Shown here in pieces: positions 12,235 through 23,669 of a stretch of 64,000 nt of DNA. Every line of letters starts with the position of its first letter. Positions within the stretch are counted from its first letter, which is position 1. The position numbers and the translations under genes are program-made. The stretch comes from Ceratotherium simum simum (taxonomy: Eukaryota; Chordata; Mammalia; Perissodactyla; Rhinocerotidae), in the NCBI RefSeq assembly GCF_000283155.1, contig NW_004454216.1, positions 14,468,072 to 14,532,071 on the forward strand, in the 5' to 3' direction. The notes below the pieces were generated by a model that worked only from the letters and a program-made list of their open reading frames with translations, ran no database searches and was not told where the DNA came from.

Positions 12235-12425
12235 TAACACACAGACCACAAACCCAAGAAACTCAGAGAACACCGAGCTTGATAAATGTCAAAAAAAACT
12301 ACACCTAGGTATATCATATTCAAACTTCAGAAAATCAATTTTAAAAAAATCTTGAAAGAAGCCACAGAGAAAAAAAGACCTTACTGATACAGGAGTAATC
12401 ATGAGAATTATCTGGTTTCAAAGAA
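12235..12425 (+). mobile_element. Old L1 ORF1 3'-region fragment
   Basis: The order AAACCCAAGAAACTCAGAGA, ACCTAGGTATATCATATTCA, AATCTTGAAAGAAGCCACAG and AGACCTTACTGATACAGGAG matches the part of mammalian L1/HAL1 that encodes the C-terminal half of ORF1p. No open frame remains. Confidence 0.65.
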
Positions 12426-12429
12426 GTTG

Positions 12430-13985
12430 TGTATTTATTTTTTATTATTATGGAAGTACGGTGCTTTAAATTTCAGCTGATCAACTCCAGTGCCAATTTT
12501 CCAAGTTATTTTGCCATAACAGTCTTCTCCCCAGAAGATAAATAGTGTAAAATTAAGTAGCATTTATGTAGAAGTTCTCCACACCACCAAATGTGTCTTG
12601 ATAAAGATGACTCCTTTTATTTAGACCCATTTTCTATTCGCTGACCTTTTTATAGGATAATAATCAGGATTTTTACAGCCAAGATGGTCTTAGAAAATGA
12701 CATTGTTCTTTCTCATAAATTTCTTTTTGTATGATTTTCTTTTTCTTTTCTCAACAGTTTGGCCAGATTAGATTTAAATTCTGGCTTCCAAAACAGAGTG
12801 ATTTTAATTATTGAACAGTAAAGAATCTTATTCCCCACATTCTCAAATTTTATCTGTTCCACACTCATAAAATCTTCTAAGCAATAGTCAAATTAAATGT
12901 CTATAAACCAATAAATTGATCTACATGTATAAGAATAAACAGCTCTCATTTCTCTTATTTTGTTTCTTCTCCTTTCCCTGGTCTCATTCTTTTTTGGGAG
13001 TTGAGGTTGAGAGGAAGGACAGGAAATTAGTATAAAAGTAAATGTAACATTTCACAGAGCAGCTTGGAGATTTAAAAAACTCTTTATATACTAACAGTAA
13101 AATGCTTGGAAAATGGGATGTTCTGACTAAACTTTCTCATGTACTTAAACTAGGGAGGAAAAACATTTTTTTAAATTTCAATCCTTAAAAACCTTTTGAA
13201 ATTGATTTATTCTCCTTCTTAGCATATTAAGTATTATCTATGGAGGAGAATGAACATATTTGATGAGTTAGATTGTGTGACTCAGAATCATCATTATGAA
13301 TAACAATTCTCATTGTACATTTCTGGAATGGTGTAGGAGTTTGGACTGACTATATATAATCTTCAATAAATGCCATAGAAGGTTCTCTTCTGAATAAATC
13401 CTGTTTATCACTTGTTTTTTTTTTCTCACTTCTCTTTCTTTCAAATCCGAGTGTTATACAATTCTGATAAACTGAGAACTATAGTTAATCATATTTATAA
13501 TAACTTTAACTTTATATGTACAATTTTCAATTATCAAAATATGAATTATTTTAATCATATTTTAACCCCTAAACACTCACTTCTTCACTTCCACTGACAT
13601 GGCTGCGTATCCTATTAATTAACTCATTTCTTGACACAAGTACATTCCTTATTTACTGTGGCATTGAAGAAAGTGAAATAAGGGTTCTTTTGAGTCATAA
13701 ATTAATTGTGTAAATTCCTTCTTATCCTGGTGAAGATATGAAGAACTTTTAGGATGAGAGAGATTATAAACCTTCTTAATCTGGAGTGCATGGAAGATGC
13801 GATGTTTATCCAAAGGAGAGGACAGGAAACTGCATAATAACCCAGGTTTTTCTTAGAATGATTTTCAGTTTATCTACCATGTACAAAGCACCTTTGAATC
13901 TTGATACTGGGTTCCAGCCTTCTAAGACTATAGAGAGCAATTGAAAAATGCGTGACTTTCAATTTAGGTAAAAATTGTAGGCAGA
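12430..13985. other. Unassigned AT-rich DNA
   Basis: No gene or assignable repeat was seen. Several TATATA-rich runs occur (for example 13349-13360). Short open frames here lack domains. Confidence 0.45.
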
Positions 13986-13989
13986 AATT

Positions 13990-14230
13990 AAACCTATCAT
14001 GTGCTGAGTACTTGCCCAGTGTCAACCACATAAAATATTTTATATATATATATCTACACACACACACACACACACCATACTCACAAATACACACACACAT
14101 ATATATGTATAGGGTATTATTAATATTCATGGTATCCCCAGGAGGTAAGAATTATTATTTTTGTATTTATAGATATGAAAACTGAGGCTTAGTGAAGTTA
14201 AGTAACCCAGAGAGTTTATGTTCCAATATG
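13990..14230 (-). mobile_element. MIR SINE, minus strand, broken by microsatellite growth
   Basis: The core AAAACTGAGGCTTAGTGAAG..GTTAAGTAACCCAGAG is the reverse complement of the MIR core. The flanking parts (TGTGCTGAGTACTTGCCCAG; AGGAGGTAAGAATTATTATT) also fit MIR. Between them sits a (TA)n(CA)n compound microsatellite, which probably expanded within the SINE. Confidence 0.7.
14039..14108. repeat. Compound (TA)n(CA)n(TA)n microsatellite
   Basis: TA units at 14040-14052, CA units at about 14056-14075 and again near 14089-14099, then TATATA. It produces false Thr-His and Val-Cys frames on the two strands. Confidence 0.9.
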
Positions 14231-14660
14231 AGATGGAGATCACATTGTCAGCTGAAATGGTAAGAAAAAGATGAGAATTGGGTCCTAAATGGTTGATAAA
14301 TGGAAGAATATGAAATACACTTGAGGGATATTAAAAGGAGGCATTCTAGAAATATATAAGAGCACTTAAAAGCTTGGAGTAGAGTTCTGCTTCTAGAGCT
14401 CCTAACAGACCAACTTTCCTTCATGTAAAAAACTGAAATCTACATACTGTGGAATGAATATATATTTAGTATATATTTTGCGCACACACCTTATTTCTCT
14501 CTTTGGCCCTCAGGCAAAATTCTGTAAAACCAGAAAACCTACTCAAATTCACCCAGTGCCATTCTCTTTTTCTAAGTTCAACTGTCAACTCCTCTCTATT
14601 TTCTGCTTGCTTTTGGTTTCTTTCTAGAGCCTTCAAGTTATATAAATAACAGTAAAACCC
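14231..14660. other. Unassigned non-coding DNA
   Basis: Nothing recognised. Confidence 0.45.
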
Positions 14661-14663
14661 ATA

Positions 14664-15055
14664 GCCAGCCCTGGTGGTCTAGTGGATAAGATCCAGCGCT
14701 TTCACTGCCACAGCCCAGGTCCGTTTCCCCGTCAAGGAACCACACCACCCATCCGTCGGTTGTCAGACTGAGGCAGCTGAGTGTTGCTGTGATGCCGAAA
14801 GCTTTGCCACCAGTATTTCAAATACCAACAGGGTCACCCAAGGTGGACAGGTTTCAGCGGAGCTTCCAGACTAAGACAGACTAGGAAGAAAGACCTAGCC
14901 ACCTATTTCCGAAAATTTGGCCATGAAAATCTTATGAATAACAGCAGAGCATCCTCTGATAGAGAACCGGAAGGTGAGAGGATGGCGCAAAAGGACCGGG
15001 AAGGTGGACACAGGTTTGCTAGAAGTCGGAATTGACTCAATAGCACTAACAACAA
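14664..15055 (+). mobile_element. Long-form ERE-type tRNA-derived SINE (perissodactyl)
   Basis: It starts with a tRNA-like head (GCCAGCCCTGGTGGTCTAGT; GGATAAGATCCAGCGCT) that carries an A-box-like TGGTCTAGTGG. Its body is different from the two short copies: CAAATACCAACAGGGTCACC, AGACTAAGACAGACTAGGAA and AGAGGATGGCGCAAAAGGAC. It ends in the SINE tail GTCGGAATTGACTCAATAGC. At about 390 bases it is nearly twice as long as the other two EREs and more diverged, so it is an older subfamily. No clean target-site duplication was found. Lineage-restricted to Perissodactyla as far as known. Confidence 0.85.
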
Positions 15056-15059
15056 AAGA

Positions 15060-15289
15060 CTCATGGTCTTAGTGGCTTAAGGAACAGAGTTTGGGGCTAC
15101 CACATCTGGAGAGCAAGGGGAAAATCTAGGAAAATAGAGGTAGGGGGTAGAAGGGGGACATGCTATACATAAACTCTGCCTAGAGACTCTAAGAAACCTA
15201 ATTAAGGCTTAACGATCGGAACAGAAATTTCAGCTGCTGCCCACAGCAGCAGGGATGAAGTCTGGAATTAACTGCCTCATAATAATCAC
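15060..15289. other. Probable upstream part of an old L1, not firmly assigned
   Basis: The position directly before the L1 fragment and the lack of any other repeat suggest more of the same L1 5' region, but individual matches are too weak to assert it. Confidence 0.3.
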
Positions 15290-15582
15290 TCTTTGGGAGA
15301 ATATAACAGAATCCAGAGTCTGTACAATGTATTATTCATATGTCCTGTATACAATGCAGAATTCCTACACACATGAAGAAACAGGATAATGTGACTCACA
15401 CGTGATGAAAAGACAATCAAAGGAAACTGGCCCTTGTGAGATCCAGATGCTCAAATTAGCAAGCAAGAATTTTAAAGCAGCTATTATAACTATGCTCAAA
15501 GACATAAACATCTATGCTAAAAATCAATAAACAAATAGGAGATAACATCAAGAAATAAAAAGGAACCAAATAAAATTCTAGT
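15290..15582 (+). mobile_element. Old L1 (L1M-type) 5'/ORF1 fragment, part A
   Basis: ACATGAAGAAACAGGATAAT, GAGATCCAGATGCTCAAATT, TTTTAAAGCAGCTATTATAA and CTATGCTCAAAGACATAAAC follow L1M sequence at and before the start of ORF1. The element stops at a DNA transposon and resumes after it at 15787. Confidence 0.7.
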
Positions 15583-15786
15583 CAGTCATGGGCCACATAA
15601 TGTTATAGTCAACGATGAACCGCATATATGATGGTGGTCGCACAAGATTGGGACCATATAGCCCAGGTGTGTAATAGGCTATACCATCTAGGTTCGTGTA
15701 GGTACAGTCTATGATGTTCACACAGTGATGAAATCACCTAATGACACATTTCTCAGTATTCCCATTGTTAAGCGACGCATGTCTAT
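15583..15786. mobile_element. Tigger-like (Tc1/mariner) non-autonomous DNA transposon inserted in the L1
   Basis: CAGTCATGGGCCACATAATG at one end and TTAAGCGACGCATG at the other are imperfect terminal inverted repeats. Internal pieces (CCGCATATATGATGGTGG; AATAGGCTATACCATCTAGG; AATCACCTAATGACACATTT) belong to a Tigger family, probably Tigger7. Most of the interior is deleted. The L1 sequence on its two sides joins up when the element is removed. Confidence 0.7.
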
Positions 15787-15830
15787 ATTGAAAAATACAA
15801 TATCTGAAATAAGAGGTTACAGTGAACATA
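15787..15830 (+). mobile_element. Old L1 fragment, part B
   Basis: TTGAAAAATACAATATCTGA is the direct continuation of the L1 that stops at 15582 (consensus: 'aacttctagag-ttgaaaaatacaatatctg'). Confidence 0.65.
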
Positions 15831-17450
15831 TAACATTTTTTTAGATAACCATCAATGTTTTCAGGCATGCCAGCTTCACATTTTATGTACAAACACACTG
15901 CAAAACTGAACTGAATATCATTTTTATGTGCTCTAGGTCATTGTTTATGGTCCTGTTCAGCTCTGTTAGTAAGGAATTGTTTTCAGAAAAGGGTAGAGAA
16001 AGCAAAGTAAATATTTTGACAACCTTTCACATACACTGCCCACCACAGGCGTGGAACCACAGCCTTCTTCCAATGGACATGCCTGTTCATGGGTTGATTC
16101 GCCTGCAATGCTGACAGGATGCAAATATCATTCATATTTTTTATTCCTTTATGAAAAATTAATATAAAAGAATGGATGCTGGTCAAGTTTATAGATACAG
16201 TCTGACTGTAAAAAAAAAAAGATTTCACTATATGCTACTACTTGGGAATGGTATGGAGTAGTCAAAACTATGCCATTGGATCTCTTGGCATTACTATCTA
16301 ACCAATCAACGGTTGAACAACCAAACTTCTTACTAACTTGTCTTTATTAAGTGGCAACTAACAAGGTGGTTTTATTATATATTTTATAGTTATCCTGGTC
16401 TGTAGCCATGTCAGAGAAAGAAAGCGGTAAAGCCACAAGTTTGGTAATAGGTTGTCTCATTATTTCTTGGCTAAACTTCAGGTATGTTTCAGTCTGAATT
16501 AGACACTTTCCTTCTCCTAAACCTGCAATTTATTCTCCTACCACACCATATACGTAACTCAATGATGAAATTAGCACATTCTGTTGTAATTATCATTTTA
16601 TTGCCTGCATCCCACATCATATTCACTTCTTGAGGTTGGATATAAATTACTACTACTTTTTCATGGGGCTACAGGCAACTGCATGGAAAGAATCCTCAAA
16701 ACTTGATTCCTATTTCCAAACCTTGACAAAACTGAAAGACTGAAAATGAGAGGTGAAAAACGAGGAAAGAAGTTTTACAAGCTATCTGAGGCAGGGGTGG
16801 TCAGATGATTACCATTACAAGAGCCACAGTGCTGTTTTGCAAAATGAGGTCCCTCATTTGCATTGCTCAGAAGTGTAAATTTTACTGGATACACTGTAGG
16901 CACCAAATAAGTTTTCGCACTTCAGAATCACTTTGAAAATCATTTGAAACTGCAGTTAATAAGAACCAATATAACTCTGTAGAAACCACACCCTAATCAC
17001 TCCTGATAAATTTAAGGCATCTCCAAACCTCACTGAAGATCCTAAAATATTCTCCTAATCAAAAATGTGTCACAAAAGATTAGGAGTTAAATTAGCTAAG
17101 AATGTCATCTTCTAGGAAAGATTATAATATGAGAAATGGGCAACTAATAAGGAATATTGAAAAAGGAGAGCTGTGCAGTAAAAATGTTTCCCGTGTGTCT
17201 CTCATAATCTCCACGGGAGAAGATTTTTAAGGCTAATGTCCAATATTAGTTACCTACCCAGAAGTATTCCTAGGTTGAAGAAGATCAATTCAGTAAGCTA
17301 GTACTAGATGAAACTATCACCCTTTATGTAATTCTGTGTTCACGAAATAACTATTTAATCTATAGGCTGACTTTCTGAAGGAATCTACCCACCAGCGCAC
17401 CAAAGTTTTATTAGATAAACATTTCTGTTCTCAACAGGAGAGAAGAAAAA
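15831..17450. other. Unassigned non-coding DNA
   Basis: No gene or assignable repeat was seen. Short open frames on both strands around 15926-16228 overlap each other and have no domain. Confidence 0.45.
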
Positions 17451-17454
17451 GAAA

Positions 17455-17695
17455 GCAATATTTACTTAGCATGTAATATATTCCAGAGAGGTTCCTATGC
17501 ACTTTCATATACAGCTATGTAATTCTCAGCAGAGTCCTGAATAAGTATTACACTCATTCTACAAATAGGAAAATTAAATTCAGAGGGATTAAATTATATC
17601 TCCACAGTTACACAGCTGTTAAATGGTGAGACTAAGAGTTAAACCTCATTCTATGTGGTTCCAAAGTCCATGCTGTTTCTATTCCACTGCAAATT
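17455..17695 (-). mobile_element. MIR SINE, minus strand, near full length
   Basis: TTTACTTAGCATGTAATATA, CTCATTCTACAAATAGGAAA, TACACAGCTGTTAAATGGTG and CCAAAGTCCATGCTGTTTCT follow the reverse complement of MIR from its 3' end to near its tRNA-like head. Confidence 0.8.
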
Positions 17696-19605
17696 GATAA
17701 AATGGCATTTTGCTCTATAAATCAGTTTCTGATGAGCCTTCTTAGTGTAAATCACTTCTGCAGAGCCTACTCACACACTCTACATGGGGCTGATAAACTC
17801 AAAAGTCTAACTCATTCAAGCTGTTGAGACTAGACGCTGGGTCTCCTGGTGGAAAAATCCAACAGCCATGCTTCTAGCGTCAGAGGATAGAAGTCAAATA
17901 TCTGCTTGCTCATTTGACCTGGATCTAGACAGAATCAATTCAGGTCATTTGTCACTAATTAATATGTGCTAAAACAATGTCCTAAACATTCAGGGTTTAT
18001 AACCTTTTCATTCTGCTTGTCTCAGGGATACCAGAGTACTGTCACCTCTTGATTAAGCTGGATGGACAAGTTAACCTTTGAGCTACATCCTGGCAAATGA
18101 AAAAGAATGGCTTTGATAACTAATGAAGCTGGGAAGAGAAAGACTTTTTTTTTAATATAAAAAGAACAAATGGATATAAGAAAAGCACTTAAACACTTCT
18201 TCTAGAAGGAGCAGAATCTTCAGAACGTATGCAGCCTTAATAAGTGAGTAATCATTAAATGAAAATGTGAAGATGGCACGGTTTTAAAGAATGCTTTTGC
18301 CTGATCTCTGGCCCCTGGTTGCTGAAATGGCTGTGATTTGCACTTAACAGCATAGTCATCCTGGCTTATTCATCCATGCTTTCTTGGAGAACATTCAAGA
18401 TGACCAGAAAGTCACTTATTTAGGTGTAGAGAGCTCTGAAAATTAGGGGAATCTGGACCTATAAGGGCAGGAGCTCTCCCAAAATGTTAAACAGTCAAGA
18501 AAGTGAAATCAAAGAGCAGGAATAAAAAGGCAGCTATTGTCACATTCTGTGAATTAGACATTAAGGACCAGAAATACGTGCTTGAAGAAATTTTAAAAAA
18601 TCAGGTACTAGAAGACTGTGTATAAGGACTGCTTTCAATAAAAGGTGAATGCAAAATTAGCATTGTATGGAGTAGATGGCAATTTAAAAACTGGCATCAC
18701 TTTGTTAGTGAAACTTTCGTAGAGCTGAGTTTGGAAGGACAACACTGCCTTCTTCTTGCTGTAATTTTCCTGGTGTTTAAAGTCAGAACCTATTTACCTG
18801 TGTCGTAATATGCAGTGGTCTAGATCCCTGGTCAGGTTTAATCTGAGATATAGATATTTTCAGGATTAAAAGCTGCAAAAATTCCATATTTTTTTTAGAA
18901 GGATTTCATTAACAAATGCATTTTAATGCTTATCTACAATAACACTCGGAGTAGAAACCAAAATGAAAAGTTTCCCAAACTTGCCGAAGGATTATCAATC
19001 ATGTTGTGTTTAGATAAACAAGTTGTCTTCTTAAAGCTAGAATGCGAAAGTAGGTATAAACTGGAGACAGCTGCTCGCAGACATTATGCTAAAAGTGGTC
19101 ACAAGCTCCTCAAATCACAAATAACCAGTTGGTGTAAATGTCTTACTCATAATAACTTCCATTCCTTTGATCCTGACCAACTCTTTCTTTTTCTCTCTTT
19201 ATTTTTGACTATGCTCTAATCATCATTATACTTTTGGTCATCTGCTGAATCCCTCTTGCTCATAACCAGTCTTGGCTAAATCATGTCTTCTGATTCGTCT
19301 GAACCTGCTCCTTAGCAGCTCAGAATGTTCTGGAAAAAGTCATGTAACAGTGTTGACTGACACCACCATAAATTTATGTTTACACATCTTCTTGTCATCT
19401 CCAGTTCAGAAAAGACATCTTTTCAAACTATCTTTCCAACTCACATCTTTACTTATGCCCTCTCTTGAATCTTCTAGCTCTTTTTCTCCAAGGTTCTTTT
19501 TCCCGAGCCCATGAATAATATAAACAAGTATCTTCTATCTTGACAAAACCTTTTTTGCCTCTTCTAACTACTAGGTGTTACTATCTTTCTCATTATCAAA
19601 GTTGC
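17696..19605. other. Unassigned non-coding DNA
   Basis: No gene or firm repeat was recognised over about 1.9 kb. A 97-codon frame at 18926-19219 has no domain. 18920-19135 is complex and less AT-rich and could be conserved. 19140-19515 is pyrimidine-rich on the plus strand and may be a very old repeat, but no family was matched. Confidence 0.4.
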
Positions 19606-19609
19606 TAAG

Positions 19610-19865
19610 TATATACCATATTATTTCATTTATAAGAAACTCAAGATCAGACAAAATTCATCTATGATGATAGAAGTTGTAACACTGGTTGACTCTGGGC
19701 AAGGGGTAGAGGAGATTGACTGGAAAGGGAATGGGCTGGGGTGATGGAGAAGTTCTATATATTGATTACATTGTTGGTTACACTACTGAATGAGTTGTCA
19801 AAACTCATCGAACTATAGAATTAAGATCTAAATGCAAACTATATCTCAAAAAAAGTATTGGAAAG
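19610..19865 (+). mobile_element. L1 3' end (L1ME/L1MC-type 3'UTR)
   Basis: TATTTCATTTATAAGAAACT, GATAGAAGTTGTAACACTGG, AGTTCTATATATTGATTACA, AACTCATCGAACTATAGAAT and AACTATATCTCAAAAAAAG follow the old mammalian L1 3' end in order, finishing in an A-rich tail. Five-prime truncated. Confidence 0.8.
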
Positions 19866-19869
19866 TGTA

Positions 19870-22815
19870 GCATGCCTTCTGATATTTCCTCCACCAAACT
19901 ACTCTCTTACACTTTCACCTCTTGTTAACTATTTCCATCACAATATTACAATGTAGCTACTTTTCCAAAGACAACCAGAGTCCTCATACTAAAATTCTAT
20001 TAATCAGCAAATGTAGTCACCATTTCTGGGAAGGATTATTGCCTGATAAGTCTTTGTTTTCTTTCTTTTGATGATAAAATATAGTTTCCTATAAAATAGA
20101 AAACACAATACATTATTCCAAGGGCATGCAATGCAATAAAATTTATTACTTGTCCTAGTGTGCTTACAGTTATGAAGGAGAAAATGTAAAGAAAAAACTA
20201 GGCCCCTCAATCAAAGACAGTTGTAATCTCTTCGCGGATTGAGATTTGCCTCGCTTGAGTAATCTTAAAAGTCACCTATACATGTTTGCTGAATAAAAAA
20301 GTTTCCTTTATAAAATACTATTATTTTTACTAACTGAAAGCTCTGTATACAGAAATTTTATGTTTGGGAACCAGGAATATGCACGATATGAACAATGCTA
20401 ACTTACTAAATGTTTTCAATTATTGTTCCATTATATTATATTTCATAGAGTCGAACAGTCCTCTAAATAGAAGCTTTCAGTGAAAATTTTGGTGAAAAAA
20501 ATCAGAATTTACCAATACTTTATAGTAATATGCTTGAACAAGAAAAAAATGTATTTAACTATCTAAGACATGACTGTCCTGTTCTGTGCACTACCTTGCA
20601 CTGATATGGAGGTTGACAGATTGGCGTTTTGAGAGCAAAAGATATTTCACAGGCACTAAATGAGACAAAATAAACTGCATATTTTGTTAGCTTACTTTAA
20701 TCTTGCTTGTGGTGAACAAATATCTGTGCATTATAAAAACTTTCCTTATGAAGAATGCAAATTTTATAAATTGCCAGTCATCCAGATAAAGTAATTTGCA
20801 GTCCCTGGGAAATTGCTATACCTTCTATTGACTAAGTGACTTTAGGGAAAATACATCAGTAACAAAACAAAATCTCCCAAATCTCTAAATAGCTTTATTG
20901 CATCTCTGAATCCATGGCCTCAATATTCCACAGTTACATATTATAACACATTCACTATGAAAAATGTAGTAGACATCTGTGTTATCTCTAAAAGTCAACA
21001 AAGGATATTTTTGGAGTAATTGCAAATTTTAAACTTTTCAAGAGAATTAGTCTAGTCTTGTGATGCAGGTGGTACCCATTGAATAATCCTCTTTTTCTCA
21101 AAACCCTCCAAACTCCCAATTCTTGTAAATTGCCAATCAAAAAACTTAACAAGAAAGCTTTATTTTTTATCAAAATGCTTTAAGAAAGTGTGTCAAGTTG
21201 TTCACTGTTGGAAAATTGTGTTTTTAAAGTTATGTAACTTAAAGTTTGCTCCACCTTTACCTTCTTAGCATGTAGACTTCCTGGACACAGAAATAGACAA
21301 ATTAGGAAATACGTTTGTGAAGATAAAAATTCCATCAGAGCAGGCAGTAAAATGCATGCAAGAGAGCCAACATTAGAGAGACAACCACCCTAATGGCTGC
21401 TGCATGAGATAATGTTGTGCTGACAAAGTAGAAATAGGACTGAGGGAGGTGAAATATTACTGAAATTCAAATACTGGGATGTTCCTTTTGGGCATATAAT
21501 TTTTAATCAAAATTATTAAGTGATATTGATTTGTATCCCCTTTCATGATTGAAATATGGTTTTGTGAAAGGTACGCAACAAAATAAGATTAAATTGCATT
21601 ACATTTGTTACATAGTGTGTCAGCTATGAAGGAGTAGCTTTTTAAAATAATATCCAAGATACAGATTTAAGGTGGTCATGCAGACACTATTTTTCTTGCA
21701 CATATGGATCTTATCTCTCTCAATTTTCAAGTTAAGTTTAGAGAGTGCACAGCTAATATTCTGTGTGTCTTGGAAAAGTGCCTGGATTAGAAGACTGTGA
21801 GAAACAGATGGAAAGGTTAGGCCAGAAATATAGCATTTTTAAGCTGAACGTCACTATGCAATACAAGCTTTGTCAGTAGAGAATTTATATTAAACTACCT
21901 AGACTTGAACCAATGCTTTTGGAAGGGCTTTCAACTGTTAGATCGTGTTATAAGTTAATACTGAGTTTGAAACGTCAACATAGACTTTCGTCAGCTTTAT
22001 GTTCTGCCACTTACTTGGCTATGGGCAATGCACACTTGAATAAAGTTTTTTTCTCCCAGTACTTACTCATATTCATTGATTACCAATGTAATTATTTTTT
22101 AAACACATTACATTTTACACTGTTAAATATGGGTCCTTTGATAAAGAATATACTTCAACTGTAAAAACACATTGTCATATTTTAGAGAGTATGAAGGCAT
22201 TTGCTGAAGGTAGAAAGCCAAATAAGTTTTATATTTATACATTTATATTATTTTTTCATAAAATGAAATATATATAATCAGAAATTTGGGGGGGACATAG
22301 CAGTATCGCCTTCCCCAGAATAGTTTTTTTCTCTCTCTTTTATTCTCTCTACCAATCTCTCTGCAAATCTATGTTCCACCTGCTCAAAGGGCATGAGAGG
22401 CAAGGAAACAAAGTACAAAAATACTACTTATACTGATTTTAATATTTGTCCTGATGATAAGCATTCATTCGATGGCTGTTGAATGGAATGTATTCATTGA
22501 CTGACCAAACTGTTATTTTAGTTTGGTTACCCTCTTCTAATTTTTGTAAACTTTTGGTGAACATGAGATTATTTTATACTCATTTGCTTCTAGAAATATT
22601 TGACATGAGTATTTGACATTTGATATAGAATTTCATATTCAAAATATTATTTTTTGACTATATTTTCCCAGGATTACGGAAATTCTCAAGTAACTCCACT
22701 TCTTTCTAGAGCAATGAAAACATATCTAGTGTGACTTTTCACGTAATCGATCTGTAATGAGGTTGGCTTTGCCCCGTACCCACATGCATGGGAGAGCACA
22801 TAGATAGCATTAACA
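19870..22815. other. Unassigned AT-rich DNA
   Basis: Nearly 3 kb without a recognised repeat or gene. 20570-20770 is complex sequence that could be conserved. Small open frames have no domain. Confidence 0.45.
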
Positions 22816-22819
22816 GACA

Positions 22820-22885
22820 CTGTCATCCAGAGCCTGGAGTAGTGCGTAGCAAATAGTAGGTGTTTCCTTGCTTAATTAATGAATA
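22820..22885 (+). mobile_element. L2 3'-end scrap, plus strand
   Basis: AGCCTGGAGTAGTGCGTAGC..AAATAGTAGGTGTTTCCTTG..TTAATTAATGAATATC matches the terminal part of L2. It is one of three old repeats in a row here. Confidence 0.6.
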
Positions 22886-22924
22886 TCTCTGTTTTATCCT
22901 AGGTCAAGATAGGAGGTGGAAGAG

Positions 22925-23030
22925 AAAACAATGGACTAGGAGTTAGAAGAAATGGTTCTAGTCCTTTCTTTGTTTGTACTTAGTGTAAACTATTCACTCC
23001 CTTTCCAAATTATTGTCTCTAGGCTCCATA
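22925..23030 (+). mobile_element. MIR-like fragment, plus strand
   Basis: ACAATGGACTAGGAGTTAGA and TGGTTCTAGTCCTTTCTTTG resemble the first half of MIR ('...ctctggagtcagaagacctgg...'), strongly diverged. Confidence 0.45.
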
Positions 23031-23039
23031 CTACTTGTC

Positions 23040-23290
23040 TTGCTAGGAAGGTTTTCTCCCTTGCTTACTGCCTCTGATAGCCACCCATTCTTCACGTTTC
23101 AGACAACATCCCACTTCTTCACATAATTCTGGTTTAACTTCAGCCATTGATCTCTCCCTTTCTACACTTACAAGTTGCCAACTGACACCTCATTTTATTT
23201 AATTTAACATCTAATTGTGTAATGGCTTATCCTACTCTTGAATTGCTTGCCACGTTATAAGTCTTTTTTCCCCAATAAGGCCCTAATCCA
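23040..23290 (+). mobile_element. L2 3'-region fragment, plus strand
   Basis: CACCCATTCTTCACGTTTCA..ACAACATCCCACTTCTTCAC is equivalent to the 'caggtctcagctcaaatgtcacttcctcag' part of L2, followed by diverged 3'UTR. Confidence 0.55.
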
Positions 23291-23560
23291 GCGGTCTCGA
23301 ACTTGTAACTGAATTTCTCTCATTATATGTGTTTTATTTGACCATCACAAAATTTCAATATTTAGCCAGTTGCAGATATTCATGTGAGATTGCATAACGA
23401 AAAAAATATATATACAGTTTTCTCGTTTCTCTTGGAAAAATACAAGAACTGGTCACACTGGGCCTGCATTCTTGTTTGGCAGTGATCAACCAGAGCTGAA
23501 TAGCTACTGCCCCCTTAGTCTAGGAACATATTTCTATCAATCCCCACCTAGTTTACTTAC
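23290..23560. mobile_element. Possible hAT-type DNA transposon remnant
   Basis: The block opens with CAGCGGTCTCGAACTTG, which resembles the CAGTGGTTCTCAAACTT terminal repeat of many hAT (Charlie/MER) elements. A matching far end was not found, so this is only a suggestion. Confidence 0.25.
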
Positions 23561-23635
23561 GTTCTCTGCCTGGAACCTGTGGGATACGTAAGATTTTAAC
23601 TCCTGTCTGATACTCCATGCTAATATAACACCTCC

Positions 23636-23637
<2 letters not shown>

Positions 23638-23667
<30 letters not shown>
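23638..23667. repeat. (CA)15 microsatellite
   Basis: Uninterrupted CA for 30 bases. Confidence 0.95.

Positions 23668-23669
<2 letters not shown>

Noticed and set aside
22285..22320. G-rich run followed by GACATAGCAGTATCGCC, looked like a small RNA start
   Set aside because: No matching promoter, stem or known RNA sequence was found around it.
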